Shown here one piece after another: positions 21,944-51,100 of a stretch of DNA of 64,000 bases. The notes beneath the pieces are model-generated. The model was not told the DNA's origin and made no database searches. It was given only the letters and a program-made list of their open reading frames with translations. Positions within the stretch are counted from its first letter, which is position 1; each line of letters starts with the position of its first letter. The translations under genes and the position numbers were made by a program. The DNA is from Dipylidium caninum (taxonomy: Eukaryota > Platyhelminthes > Cestoda > Cyclophyllidea > Dipylidiidae), in contig QEYB01001430.1 of NCBI GenBank assembly GCA_017562135.1, positions 310,001 to 374,000 of the forward strand. Reading direction: 5' to 3'.

Positions 21944-24900
21944 CTGGAAACAGAAACGCAGTAAGAGGAAGCCGCGTTCCCTCATCGAAAAGTGGCCAAA
22001 AGAGTGCTGCGTGGTGGGTGGGCACACAAGGAAGTAGGCGGAGAGGCAGTCATTCGAGCGAGAGGTCGAACCGCTGTTGTGTGACTCGCAGGCTCTGCAC
22101 ACCGGCGAGTGGAGGGGTGAACAGGTCGTCCAGGGGGTGGGACGCGCTGCCTCGGACACCTCTCACTCGCGGGCAGAAAGTGACCGCGTCCCGAGTTGTC
22201 CGTCTGCAGCGGGTGAAATCCAACTGACGGGGGGCGGGGAGAAGCGCCAACTTCCGGAGGCATCGCATTTCCAGGTTGTGCGAGGTGGCCGGAATTAGGG
22301 AGACCTCAGTGGGAACAACTTGGCCGCTGCTGCGTTCCCGCTTCGAAAGGGCGTGCAGTGAGGCGGACGACAGTCATGCCGCCTCGTCAACCGAAGAGGC
22401 TCTCGCAATTGCGGCCAAAAACCACGCGTCTGAGCGCGGGGAGCAAAGATAACTCCAGGCCACCGGGCAGGAGCCTCGGTGGCAATTAAACCACGCGGGA
22501 GTTTGAGGAAAAACGGATGGGCAGAGCGAAAAGCGCCAAAAAAGCGACGCGTACGCAGATTAGGGGAGGTCGAGGGGAACATCCTCACCTGGTCGCGCAA
22601 TACCCGCCCCGCTGGGGAAGTCGACACCTTCGCCCACGGTAAAAGAGGGCGGAGTGGCCGAGGCCACGTCTTGGCGGAAGACAGAGCGGGTGCAAAAGAA
22701 GCGGGGGGGGGGGCGGAGCAGAGGAGACCAGCGAGTGCAAGGCTCACCTTGCCGGGGGCGAGGTCCTTCAAACCCAGTAGGGAAACCTTGTCCGTCGGCT
22801 GGACCTTATTGTAGTCCTCGGGGTCCACGAAGGTCAGCGGAAGTATCCCCTGCTTCTTCAGGTTGGTCTCTGAGTCGGCAGGCGGGAAGAGGCAAAAAAG
22901 AGGGGTTAGGAGGCACGAGCAGCAGGCGACGCCCAACGCCTGCGCCAGAAGGGGCGACTCTGCAGGGCCGACGTGAGCCTAATGCTGACTCTCGAATGCA
23001 ACTCGGTCTCCCCCCCCCGCCCCCCGGCCGGCGTCAGACGAGAGAATCCACGCGGCCATTGCCAGTCCTGAGAGGCTTGACACTTCTTGCCCGACCAGAA
23101 AGCGAAAGCGGAGGAGGAAGAAAGTTTCTTCGCGGGACTTGAATATGCTCAAGGGGGTGCGAATTTGGGGTGTGAGGACTTTCGGGTGGAGAAACACAGC
23201 CAACTGTTCGCCCATTCCTCCCCCCCCTCCCCCGCTAAAAACGAGGCGGGACAACGGCTCAGACGAGAAATGAGCGGATAGCGAAAAACAAAAGCCCAGT
23301 GTGTTGGAGAAATGGACAGAGACGCCAACTCTGTAGACAGGGGCGGGGGAGTTAACAGCACCCTAATAATTATTTGGTCCAATGAGTCCGCTCTGACAGC
23401 AATTCGGATGTCTGTCAACCGAGCGAGTCCCCATTCGCGCAACCATCGGCCACGAAGTTGCCCGGCCTGCTAGAAATGCTTGTGAAGGGCCCGAATGAGG
23501 TCTGAGTCCACTGCAGTAAGGCAAGGAGAGAAGTGGTGAGGAAAGCGAGGGACGGACAAAAGGATAGGAGAGGTCATCCTTTGGGGGAACGACTCAGTCG
23601 TGCATTTCATCTTCTTGGCGTTCATGCGCATAAAGCAGTGTTTATTGCAGTAACCCGCTCCAGCATCCCTGGGCCATCCATCTTACCATCCACTGAAACG
23701 CCAACGACCTTGCCACCTCATCGTTCGCCCAACGGGATGCGAAGATTTGCCTGTCCGACCACCGAGTCACGACCGATGCCCGACGGCGTGCACCAGGGAA
23801 GGTGGGTAATGCGGGAAAAGCAGTGCGGAGACGTAACAACGAGGACTTACCATGGATACGCGCGAAACTCTTGACAATGACAGCCCGACCGCCGAGGTAA
23901 CGGGGCTCCAAAGCCGCGTGCTCACGACTGCTGCCCTCGCCATAGTTGGCGTCGCCCACCACCACCCACGGCACGCCCTCGGCCTTGTAGCGCCGCGCCA
24001 CCGCCGGCACCGTGTCCCACTCCCCGCTGGGCCGGTGGCGCACCCGGTTCGTCTCGCCGTTCTCGCTGTTGACAGCCCTGCCGGGGTGAACACAACGCGT
24101 TTAGTTGAGTGACCACTCTCGAGGGGGCGCTTTCACAGCTGACTAAGCGGCGAGGCGAGATGCCTGCGCAGTCGATTGGCTGGAATAACATGACGCCCAT
24201 TGGTCGGAAGGCTGGCCACACTCAGATCCCATTGGCCGTCCGACCCACCCGAGGCTTAAGGATCTCTCGGTCGGCTAACTAAGTGAGTAAACCAGCGTCG
24301 AGTTGGTGTGCGGCTTCGTGGCTCTCGAGGCTACCGTTAGTCGCGTACGTTGGCGCGATCGTGGGTGGGAGCCTCGCACAAGGCATGAGTGGACCTGCAT
24401 CGTCGTCGTCGCCTCCAGACCCGCGACTCAGCCTGCTAAACGCCGATGGGGACAGGAATGGTCGAGCCATTTTCTCAGCAGGCAGGACCCACCGGACAGC
24501 AAGGTAGTGGGTCCTCCACCTCACCGTCCACAGGCCTTAAAATTTGTCCAATTTTGTTGAAAGCAGGTCGCCGAGATGACAATGTAGGCGGCGCATTGAA
24601 GCGAAAAATGGCTCGATTCCTTTGGCAGAAGTGGGAAACACCTTGCGGGTGATGGATTTTTTTTCGGAGCCGCCTCCTCCCCATCCGCGCTCTCTCCACG
24701 AGAGCGCCAGGACGATGGTATTCTGAATAAGTCTAAGGCCAATCCCCAAGTGGCCAGACAAAGACGGTCGAAACACGCGGCTGCAGCCGCGTGTTTGGCC
24801 AACCGGGCAGTTTCAAAACAAACCTTCAGTCGGGCCAATGAAAAGGCCGAGAGCCCGCCGTCTCCCGATTTCCCTCACGTCAAGGCACAACGCGAGAGGA

Positions 24901-27900
24901 GTCGGGACGTGAAGGCCACTCCCGTGTGTCTGACGGGTGAAAAAAGGAGCGCATTTCCGTCACCGAGGCGGAGATGCGGGTGGCGGTGTCGACGTGATCT
25001 CCTGCCGTGGCCGCTGAGTGAGGAAAAGACCTTCTTTGTGCCACTGCCACAGCGGGACGGGGACAGAAACGCCTCGCTGGCGGGTGGTGCCATCCTCTCG
25101 AAAGGATGCACAAACGAATGGGCCCCGTGGAGGAAGGAAGGGCTTAGGAGAGGAGGTGGAATATGCGCCCGATCGGGATGTAAGCGGACAAATGAACCGC
25201 TGAATCGGTTCTGGTTGGTTATAAGAAGTTGAAGAGGTTTTGGCTAGGATGAAATGAAGTGATGTTGCCCCGACAAGCGCCTCTTCGACCGACCACCTCT
25301 TGTCTAGACAGGAACAGGCGGTTTGACGGGCGTTGCCAGTCTTCCGCCTCCCCCTGGCCCCCCCCCGCCCATCCCTCAGCTTAGGACGCAGCGTAGACAA
25401 GCATAAGTCAAGAGCGCGCCTGCGGTAGCAGACATAGGCTTAAAAATGGAGAAGGGGCGAGTCATCGGTAGACCCGTAGACGCAAAATACGGTGGCGGTG
25501 GAGGTGGGGTCCCACCTGCCGGAGCGCGGCAGGGGGGGGGGCTTCCGCCACTTAAAAAAAAGGCACTGGAGCAACGCACCCGATGAACATGTTGTTGGAT
25601 ATGTTGTCCAGATGGCCGCGGTATCTGAGCCAGGGCCCGGCGGCGGAGATGTGGTCGGTGGTGCATTTGCCGGCGGACCTTGATGAGAATGGGCATGTCG
25701 AGGAGGTCGGTGCCCTCCCAGCGCGCGAAGGGGGACAGGAGCTGGAGACGCTCACTCCGCGGCGACACCGCGATCTGCACACTCGACCCGTCGGCCTGCG
25801 GGGCCTGGTAGTGCGGATCCACGCGTTGAAAGCCGTTCGGGGGCAGAGTGTCACCTGGGCGGTGGCAAGCGGGTCTGGCGTCATTCCGTCTCACCAACAC
25901 ACACGCACACCCACGCAAAGTCAGAACTCTCAACTCGGTGGCACATTCGACTGTGCGGTTGGACACTGCACTGCCCATTTGGCCTGTCGCCCGAGCGACA
26001 CGGGCCTCCTCTGGCATTCGTCTCAATCGTGGCGCGCCCGGGTGTTTGCGCGTTCACCGCCCGGTGGCCGAGTCGCACGGCTGCTGGGCGGCGCGCTTGA
26101 CGACCTGTCCTCGAGTTATTGCACTAAAGCTGATGCTCCACCCACGGGGGAGGAGGGGGGGAGGGCGATTCCACCCCATCCACACAGCATCCTCACGCCG
26201 CTCCGCCTGCCCTTCTTGTGCCGCGAAGCGCCACTAGATGCTGGCGCACCATCCAAGTTGCCAGATCCTCCCTCGGCCAGTCGACCATTCTCCTCCTCGA
26301 CTGCCCGCCCAGCCGCAAAGAGGCCATCACCTCCACATCGCCACCCCGGCCAAGCAGGCATTCGTTCGGCCAGCTACTCCACCATCCACCAAGAGGACCT
26401 GCAGTGGTTCCTGTACCCCCCCTCCCCCCACTCCCATTCGATGCCCACCATGTCCTCTCGCCGCCGCGACTCTTTCGCCTGAATGTTGATGCCGAACTCC
26501 ACTGAGAGGAATGCGTCAATCGCGTCAAGTGGACGTTCAAATGGTTTACAAAATAAACCGCTTCACTTCCTCCTCGATTGCGCAACCTGACAACCGATAG
26601 ACGATCCTGGCTGCGTTTTATTCCTTGAGCAACGACACTCCCACCGCCTCGTTAGGGCGGCTGGCCCACTCACCCGACGGACCGGCGGCCGATCGACCAC
26701 CCCGTACGCCCCACCGTCCGCCGACGCCTTCCTTTGCCCTACAAAACGCTCGAGTGCTAGGACCAACCTGCCACAGGCTAAGCAAACCACTGGACGCACC
26801 CTTTGGAGGCCTCAGCCTGAATTTCGACCCATCCGGAGCGGAGAGTTCGTCGGTCAGAGGGTTGAAGTCCAAACTGCCGCCCAACACCAGCGCGACGACC
26901 ATCTCCGGCGAGGTGACGAAAGCGTGGGTGGCCGGGTTGCCGTCGTTCCGGCCGGTGAAGTTGCGGTTGTACGAGGTCACGATGGTGTTCGCTTCACCGC
27001 GTTTTTTGTCCTGCACCCGCGGGAAGGAAAGAAAGGCTTCGAGAGGGGTAGAAAAAAGCGTCTTCAGCCCCTGATCCCACTTTCCGCCTTCCCTCCTCGC
27101 TGCGGCAAGTCATCCTGTCCCCTGATGAAATTACAAATACCTCATTTGAGGAAGGTATCTACCGAACCTTTGCCCACGCCAGCCAGTCATCCAGCATTCG
27201 CATTGTCCGTTGTGCGGCAACCCAGAGTCTGCCGCCCACCTCGGAATCTGGGACCAAAGGGGGCAGGCCCATTCGCCAGCTCCAGCCAGGACCACTGATT
27301 CGCCACGAGCTCATTAGACGCTGCATCGAGGAGCGACCGAATCCTCAGTCCAGGCGACGCTTCCCCCATTCAACCGAGATCAGCCGTCCTCTTCGCCGAT
27401 CGGTCAGATGCACGACCTTGTGCCCTCTACGGTCGATTTGGCTACCCGACATTCGTGCATCCTCTCAGCCATCCACTTGTTTGCCAAAGCGACAACTTAT
27501 CCGCCCACCCGGGTGCCTTCCACGCCAATCCACTCAATCCAACCTCCAGGGCATCCAAGCATAGAAGCAGAAACATCCCCTTCCATCCCGTGGCAAGGCG
27601 GGTGGGGACTGCGGCGCGGTGAAGGGTCGACTGGCCAATCGACAGTCATTTGGCGCCAACTCACTTTCCGGTCCCACTGGCCAATACAGGGTCCGCAGGC
27701 GTTGGCGAGCACCACACCGCCGAGCTCCCTGAACACCTCGGCCAGCCCATCGCGTTCGATCGTGGCGTAGATCTGCTCGCTGCCCGGAGTCACGGTGAGT
27801 CTCGTGGACACGTGGGTGATGCCGTGGTCGAGGGCTTGGCGGGCGACACTCACGGCGCGTGCCATGTCCTCGTAGGACGAATTGGTGCAGGAGCCAATCA

Positions 27901-30900
27901 AGCCGACCGAGATCTTCTTTGGCCAACCCGCCTTCTCGGCATCCGATTTTCATCTAGAGTTAGAAAATATAGAATCCCCTGCCAAAATGGCGAGGAAGAG
28001 TTTTTTTTTCTAGTCTCTCCACACAAAAGAAAAAACCATCCCATGCACCAATGGAGAGGAGGCGGGCCTCGATCCTCCCAAGCCTCTCTGTGCGGCAGCG
28101 CCGGGGTTGCCCCACAAAAACGTGGGCCCCCACAGCATCCTCAGCATTTACTCACCGCGATTAAGTAGGGCATTTTGATGTTTTCGAGTCATCGAACTCC
28201 GCTGCTCTCGGTGCGATTCAGGATGGCACAATGGACTTAACAATGGCTATGCGGCCGGTGGGAACGCATAGACACGCTGGAGAGAAGAAATAGCTGTCCC
28301 CATTAACATGTTGTCACGGAAATCTAGTCGTCTTTTCACATACGAGTCAGAGAATACGGTTTGAGTGGATTTTAACGAATGTGCATTTACTGCCATAAAA
28401 TACGAGTCCCACCCTTTCCTCAGGCGGCAAGGACTCCAAAGAGATCTTGATAAAAAGCTCTTGCCGGGGGGAATGGGAATCTTTTGCATGTATCCGTTTT
28501 GCAGCCCTAAGTTTAAACCACGGGTTTGCAGTTCACCAAACATATCCACTGTCCGTGAAGTTCAGTTTCACAAAGGGAGTCTCGGATAGGCCCAAAACAC
28601 GGCGATGAAAAAGGCGGAAGGCTTTTCCAGTCTCCCAGACAAGAAAGCTCTGTAACATGGAAGCGTTCAGTTTAAACAAAATGCTTGTACATAAGCAGTA
28701 AGCACGTAAGTGGAAGAGATTTTGGTGCTGACAACCCGAGTGTAACGTGAAACAGGTGAGTTAGCGGATGATACTATCCAAAAGGACTCGGCAAACCCCG
28801 TCCGAAGAAATCCTATTGCCCTCAAATCTCCGGGGCAAGTCTGTGGATGGGATGGCTAGTGGGGTGCAACAATTTACTTGTCTATGTTCCCCCTCATTGC
28901 CATATCACTCATTTGGCACCGAGGGTTGTGTGTGTGGAGCCTTTTGTCACAAATAGAGATACACTCAAGCCGTCACTTGGATATTTAGTCCTCAGCACAC
29001 CCCAGGCTCCCCTCTTACAGCTGTCAATTTTTCTAAATCATTGTGGCGTCACGGAATGATCAATTCTCACAAAGAGGAGCCGTCATCGCCCTTCGCCGCC
29101 TCTATTTACCTATTCTTACTGAGAAGAGGTAGTAGTTAATGCACTCGCAGAGAGGCATCACGACGATCACAGAGACCGCAATGAGTAACTGGTAATGAAA
29201 TCGCCCTCCTACCGCCGGCAAAGGCAGGAGTGTCAAGATAATTCGAAAAAAAGAAAACGCATACTACAAAAGTGGCAAAATTTACATTGCATGAGGCAAC
29301 CATGATTCAGTAAGACGTACCTTGGAAATGGGATGGGACAAATCAGGCGTGAAGGGTCCATTCAGATGGGGCTCGAGCTCGTTCAGGTCAATCTTGATCA
29401 CACGATCGTAGGAACAGCCTTTATCAGGGGAGAGGAGCTTGGTCTGGATCGGTAAGAGGGAGCAGTGAGCAGAAGGCAAGTCAGCGGGCAATTTTATGCA
29501 AACCCGTTTCGCATGCATTCACCACTTTGTCAGTTCAGTCAGCCTATCTGCCTCCCCTTCGCCACCGCCGTAGACTTCCCTCAATTTAGCTTGTCTCAGA
29601 GTAGGAAGAAAGGTGGTGCTATGACCTCTACGACACACGAGTCACATGAGCTGCAGCCAGGTGTGCCTTAATGCACCTGAACGTCCCTCGGAGTTTCGCA
29701 ATTAAGCGCAGTGACAAGTGTCAACTGAGTGCTACGAGTGGCGGTCTGTGTATATGCGAGGCAGTCCACAGCAAACAGTGGTAAACAAAGTAGACAGCAG
29801 TGGCAGTGAGCACTCAGGATCTAGCGGAGCGTGGATAAACACTTCCATCTGATAAAAAAGTGGCAAACTAGAACCCGCCAACACCTACTACAACCAACAG
29901 AAGACAAAATTTTTTATGCCATTGAAAAGCCACGGATGAACACCACGACAAGACAACGGAATAATTTAAAGGTAAGAGTTTCGGAAGAGATAGTCGTATT
30001 ATAGCAGTTCATATTCTTAAAGAGTCTCGTATAAAAGGTGTTTGCACGAGGAAAATCTGATTTGAACAGCGCACGAAAGACACGTCATATAAATATACCG
30101 TTTATCCATTCTCCTATGAGTTCAGACCCTCCTATTCCATAAAAAATACCTCGCCCCTGAAGTATCAGTCTTAAATGGGAGAGGTGTTCCTTTTTAACAA
30201 AATTATAACCTTGCACTCACCTTGTACATGCTCGCAAGATCAGCAATATCACCTCTTCCAGTAGCTATCAAGAAGTCCACCATCCGGTCATTAAAGGGGA
30301 AAACCGAAGTTGTTGCACCAAGTTCCGCTCCCATGTTGCAGATTGTCGCCATTCCTGTGCACGACAAGGACTCAACACCTGGCCCAAAGTACTCAATTAT
30401 TGCCCCGGTAGCTCCTTTCACCGTTAAAATCCCCGCCAATTTGAGAATCACATCTTTGGGAGATGTCCAACCACATAGCTTGCCGCTCAGCTCAACTCCT
30501 ATGACTTTGGGGCATTTCAATTCCCAATCGAGACCTGCCATCACATCCACAGCGTCGGCACCGCCCACTCCGATACACAAACCGCCCAAACCCCGCCATT
30601 TGGTGTATGGCTATCAGTTCCGATTATAAGTGCACCGGGGAAGCAGTAATTTTCCAACATTATTTGGTGAATAATCCCAGCACCTGGATGCCAGAAAACC
30701 GATGCCGAATTTTGCGGACGTAGATGAGAGAAAGTCGTATACTTCCTTGTTCATAATTGTAGCTTTGGCAAGATCCTTGTCACCGCCGTCGCTAGCAACA
30801 ATCAAGTGGTCACAATGAACAGTAGTTGGGACAGCAACATGGGAAAGTCCGCTTGAGATAAACTGCAAAATTGCCATTTGTGCCGTTGCATCTTGCATTG

Positions 30901-31220
30901 CAACACGGTCCGGAGTGAGATTCAAATAGCTACAACCTCGTACTATGTCTTTTTGTATTAGGATCGGAAAGGTGACTGTAGAGAATTTTCTCCGACAGTG
31001 TCAATGGATGAGCTAGACTAAGGGGAGAATGAGAAAATAAATCTTACGTTTCGTTAACACGTTTTAGCTTGTAATAATACTTATCGTAGTCCAGTTTTTC
31101 GTCCTCAAAACGGCTCATATGAACAGACATATGATTTGCGTTGAAAACAGATGTCGAAGGTTTAAAGTGACAAAAAGATCGCAAAGAAAAGGTGGTCAGT
31201 GCCACCTTCGAGAGAGACAT
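21797..31220 (-). CDS. ACO2: Mitochondrial aconitase (aconitate hydratase), nine exons
   Basis: This gene encodes the TCA-cycle 4Fe-4S enzyme that isomerises citrate to isocitrate in the mitochondrial matrix. Exons in transcript order are 31220-31048, 31017-30221, 29443-29321, 27953-27665, 27010-26800, 25854-25580, 24077-23851, 22869-22748 and 21943-21797. All junctions are GT-AG and phase-compatible. They give 786 residues, close to the 780 usual for animal mitochondrial aconitases. Cluster ligands are visible as Cys386 (GSCTNSS) and Cys450/Cys453 (NACGPCIG). The substrate-binding stretch [16 protein letters not shown] and the C-terminal swivel domain are intact. The start at 31220 gives a basic, Ser-rich presequence ([20 protein letters not shown]) typical of matrix import. 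A second ATG at 31250 is in frame but lacks this character. Five single-base indels break the raw frame: T-run 30950-30954, about 30694, C-run 30591-30594, T-run 27947-27950 and 25671-25676. Lengths between junctions are correct once these are allowed for, so I infer consensus errors in a functional gene. Confidence 0.95.
22748..22869 (-). CDS. ACO2: Aconitase exon 8
   Basis: Encodes [20 protein letters not shown] and the following [15 protein letters not shown]. The acceptor is CTCAG and the donor GTGAGC, with phase 2 in and phase 0 out. Confidence 0.95.
23851..24077 (-). CDS. ACO2: Aconitase exon 7: active-site serine region
   Basis: Carries [20 protein letters not shown] and [18 protein letters not shown], the most conserved part of the swivel domain, including the SSR substrate-binding segment. 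The acceptor is GGCAG and the donor GTAAGT. The length fits the phase exactly. Confidence 0.96.
24174..24235 (-). promoter_or_regulatory. Three CCAAT boxes in aconitase intron 6
   Basis: On the minus strand CCAAT occurs three times within about 60 bp (plus-strand ATTGG near 24175, 24198 and 24230). The spacing resembles a CCAAT-box promoter or enhancer, but it lies inside the gene, so a role is only inferred. Confidence 0.3.
24771..24796. repeat. Perfect 26-bp palindrome in aconitase intron 6
   Basis: Half-site AAACACGCGGCTG is followed immediately by its exact reverse complement, with no spacer. Confidence 0.85.
25580..25854 (-). CDS. ACO2: Aconitase exon 6: hinge to swivel domain
   Basis: Encodes the linker and the start of the swivel domain, with [13 protein letters not shown], then [15 protein letters not shown] and [13 protein letters not shown]. 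The donor is GTGCGT. The two conserved halves lie in different raw frames; one extra base at 25671-25676 (a CGGCGG context on the plus strand) explains this. Confidence 0.93.
26800..27010 (-). CDS. ACO2: Aconitase exon 5
   Basis: Encodes [18 protein letters not shown] and [12 protein letters not shown], the C-terminal part of the third catalytic domain. The acceptor is GTGCAG and the donor GTGCGT at 26799. It ends in phase 1 with no indel. Confidence 0.95.
27665..27953 (-). CDS. ACO2: Aconitase exon 4: iron-sulfur cluster ligands
   Basis: Contains all three cluster cysteines, in [11 protein letters not shown] and [11 protein letters not shown], plus [15 protein letters not shown]. The acceptor is CTCTAG and the donor GTGAGT. 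The exon is one base too long. The extra base lies in the T-run 27947-27950, just after the acceptor, where the raw frame would meet a TGA. Confidence 0.94.
29321..29443 (-). CDS. ACO2: Aconitase exon 3
   Basis: Forty-one codons, phase 0 at both ends, with donor GTACGT at 29320. It encodes the segment with [17 protein letters not shown] and [12 protein letters not shown], which leads into the cluster-binding region. Confidence 0.94.
30221..31017 (-). CDS. ACO2: Aconitase exon 2: domains 1 and 2
   Basis: This is the largest exon. It holds the conserved blocks [45 protein letters not shown] and [10 protein letters not shown]. The acceptor is TTAG at 31019-31018 and the donor GTGAGT at 30220. 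The exon is 797 nt where phase requires 796, because of two inserted bases (T-run 30950-30954; about 30694) and one missing base (C-run 30591-30594). Codons here end mostly in A or T, unlike the later exons of the same gene. Confidence 0.93.
31048..31220 (-). CDS. ACO2: Aconitase exon 1: import presequence and start of mature protein
   Basis: The exon runs from the ATG at 31220-31218 to a donor GTAAGA at 31047 and ends in phase 2. It encodes about 57 residues, first the presequence and then the acidic start of the mature enzyme. A possible 3' splice site (a T-run followed by AACAG) sits 2 bases upstream of the ATG, so a 5'-UTR exon farther upstream is possible. Confidence 0.85.
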
Positions 31221-48188
<16,968 letters not shown>

Positions 48189-51100
48189 CTGGGCGCCGGT
48201 GGCTGCGGGTGCTGTGTCCTTGATACTCTTCAGATCGGTCTGGTGTCTTTTGGGGTGGTTCGGGTTCGTGATGGGCCGTTCTGCGCTTGTGCCTGCGGAG
48301 CGGCTGTGTAAATAATCGCCTCGCGGTGAATCTGTTCAGCAGGTGGTGCCACGCCGAAGGATGAGGACTGGACACACGAGGGGTGGCTATTTTGCACCGA
48401 TCGACCCTGGTGGGCAGAAAAAACTTAGTGAGTAACTCAACAATACCTTCATCAAAGCCATTTTCAGGGGGGGAATGTGGATGTTCGGAGGGTTAAACAA
48501 GCGGGAAAATTTGACTTTGCTTCGGTAAGAATGTCCTCAGTCAACTTTAGGGTGAATTTGCATTCTGAGAACAGCCCAGGGGTACAAAATACGAAGGGAC
48601 GCGGGAACAAGCGAGTGGGAGTGATGGAGCGAATGAAGATCCTCCTCGCCTCTGGGCACGCGCACCGACTGCTCCTTCAGTTGGGTGCCCTTTTAACCGG
48701 GGAAGTGGGGCAAGACGAGAGGAAGTCGAGTGTCTGATTAGTGAGACGGAGAAAGTGGCACTTTTACCTCGAAGTGGCGTTGAATGGGGGTGAAGAGGCA
48801 AAGGACGTGGAGGGATTCCGAGTGACAGACGGCAGGTGGAGTCAGCAAGAAAAGGCACGACAAGGGAACTCGAATCAGTTGTTTAAGCGCGAAAAAGCGG
48901 CAGAAAACAAGCAAATGGCAGGCCTTTTTCGGGGCCCATGTGTCGAAGTTGGGCTGTCTTGTGAGGGGCGACTGTGGCCGAAGGAAATTGCGCGAACATT
49001 CACCCCCGGGTGGACTCGGCACGTAGGGAAACACTCCGTGGTGGCGACAGCAAAGGTGGAGAGATTCCACGTGAGTGAGGGAAAATCGCTTTCCCCCGTG
49101 GGTGCGACAGATATCCCAACGACAGATGCTACACCGTCTTGAAGGCGGGCTGCGAAGGCCACAACCTTGTGCTGCTGCAAAAAGCGCGGGCGTGGAAGCG
49201 GGTGGATACAGTTTGTGCCTTTTTCGGCTTACCCGACGCGGTGTCTGTCAAATATCATAGCTTTGGCGAAGACGCGAAACGACTAAGAGATTGTGCACTG
49301 CCACTTTTGCGGGAGAAAAGGGGAGTGTCTCAAAGGTATCTACATCGTGGCATGAAATTTGGCAGAAGAGTACTTTGAGCAGAGAACGGTGATGGGTTGG
49401 AAGCCGACCTACCCACCGCCGCGGCCCACCACCACCACACCACCCACTTTTCCCTGCAACGCAGAAGGAGGTCACTTCACTCCAAACTGTGGCTTGACCT
49501 CCAACACCGCGAGGGCAATTTTCGCCCTATTTCAAGGAGGAGGAGGAGGAGGATGGATGGATTAAAATAATGGTTCAAGTGGTAGGTCCTCAACGCGTCC
49601 CTCTTAGTTCCCCGGTGCAAAAGGCTGCCAGAGATATGCCAGAGAGCAAAGTCTTGTCATTGAAAAACCTGTGAGAAGGCGACCATTCCCCCCCCCCGTT
49701 TACGATGAGATTCGACACGAGCATAGAGAAGAGAAGTGAGGGATTCACGGTGTAGGTTAATGAAAATGACTTTAATGTCAAGTTCTGAGTGCTCTAGACG
49801 AAAACACCGCGACAACCGAAAATACTAAGTGCTGGTGAATGAGGGAATTGTGAAAAGTGGTCAAAAATGGAGATGAGACTCGGAGAGGTTGCATAGGAGG
49901 AGGAGTGGGGGCACTGAACACCGTCTGTTTACACAAAAATTACTTCCAATACATCTGGGTGGGACTCCCTTGCTGACACACAGACACAAAGGCACCTCAA
50001 AGGGTGCCCCGCAACTCGGGGGGAAGTCGACTGTGAGGGGAAGAGCGAAACAAAGCGTCGGGTTTTCTTTGCTCCGCGACGGAACAGAAGTGTGTCTGGA
50101 TATTAGGGGACAACACGTGAGGCGGAAAACATTCTCATTCAATGTGGGACCGCCTCTCCTCAGTCGAGAGGTAAATTTGCCCGAGTCGCCTTTCTGCCGA
50201 GATCCAACACTTCCTCGTCGCTGGTGCTCCAATCAACAAGGCTGAGAGGGGAGAGAAGCATTCAGCCTGGACTGACGTTTCATAAACCACAACGCGCAGA
50301 AAAGCGCCTAAAGCATAGACCAACGGTTTACCTTCCTCCATGGGGTGTTGTTCCTCGCATAGCCCTCGAGGCCTTCCGGTCAAGTGGTGCGGTCGGATTG
50401 GGTGGACTCCGCCTTCGCGTCACGCCTCCTCCAACTAGTCTACCTCGTCTGCCCCTAAGGCAACGCCGCCAACCTCCCGGCGCCCAGAGCTTGTAGGGCG
50501 TTGGAGTGTATGGGATAGTGATAAATAATTGTCCAGTGACCCGTGCCAGCTCTAAGGGATTAGGCGACTCTCAGTGCAATATGCCCCGACCGGATGTCTC
50601 GTCACCGTCCCGGCGATAGTCAAGAGGAGAGAGTGCTGTTGCCAAGCCAAACACCTATTTGGTTATGCAAATACGTCTTGACAAGGCGTGGCGCGCACTC
50701 CTGCATCACATGGCCATTCCATACGGCCAAGTGTGAGGAAGAGAGGGGCTGGGCGCTTCACCTCACCCCTTCAAAGTCTGCCGGTCGTTTATAAAATACC
50801 AGGCCGCCTTCAAGACGGCGGGAAAAAGTTACATAAAAATAAGCAAATGGTAGTAGCGACTCATGGGACACGGCCAGGAAACCGGAGGGGAGGTGGATCG
50901 GAAAGTCAAAGTGGAAAAGTGGAAGGAGGGAATTGCGGGGTCGGAGCAGGGTGTGTGTGCACTTACAATGTTGAGCGTCGCCTTGTAGGCGTTCAGTTGA
51001 TAAAGATCCGCTGTGTACTTTGACAAAAATAGAAGTGGTACTTTAAGCGCCTACGTCATGATTGTCAAGTAGGGAAAGTTAAGGTTGACGAATTGACAGG

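Noticed and set aside
25583..26482. 300-codon plus-strand open frame
   Set aside because: It is antisense to aconitase exon 6 and extends into the intron; low complexity, no resemblance to a known family.
28247..28549. 100-codon minus-strand open frame in aconitase intron 3
   Set aside because: No splice context and no recognisable transposon or gene motif; likely chance.
21797..31220. Aconitase as a pseudogene
   Set aside because: It has introns with intact splice sites, all catalytic residues and normal length. Indels sit mainly in base runs, and the adjacent PKG gene shows the same error type.
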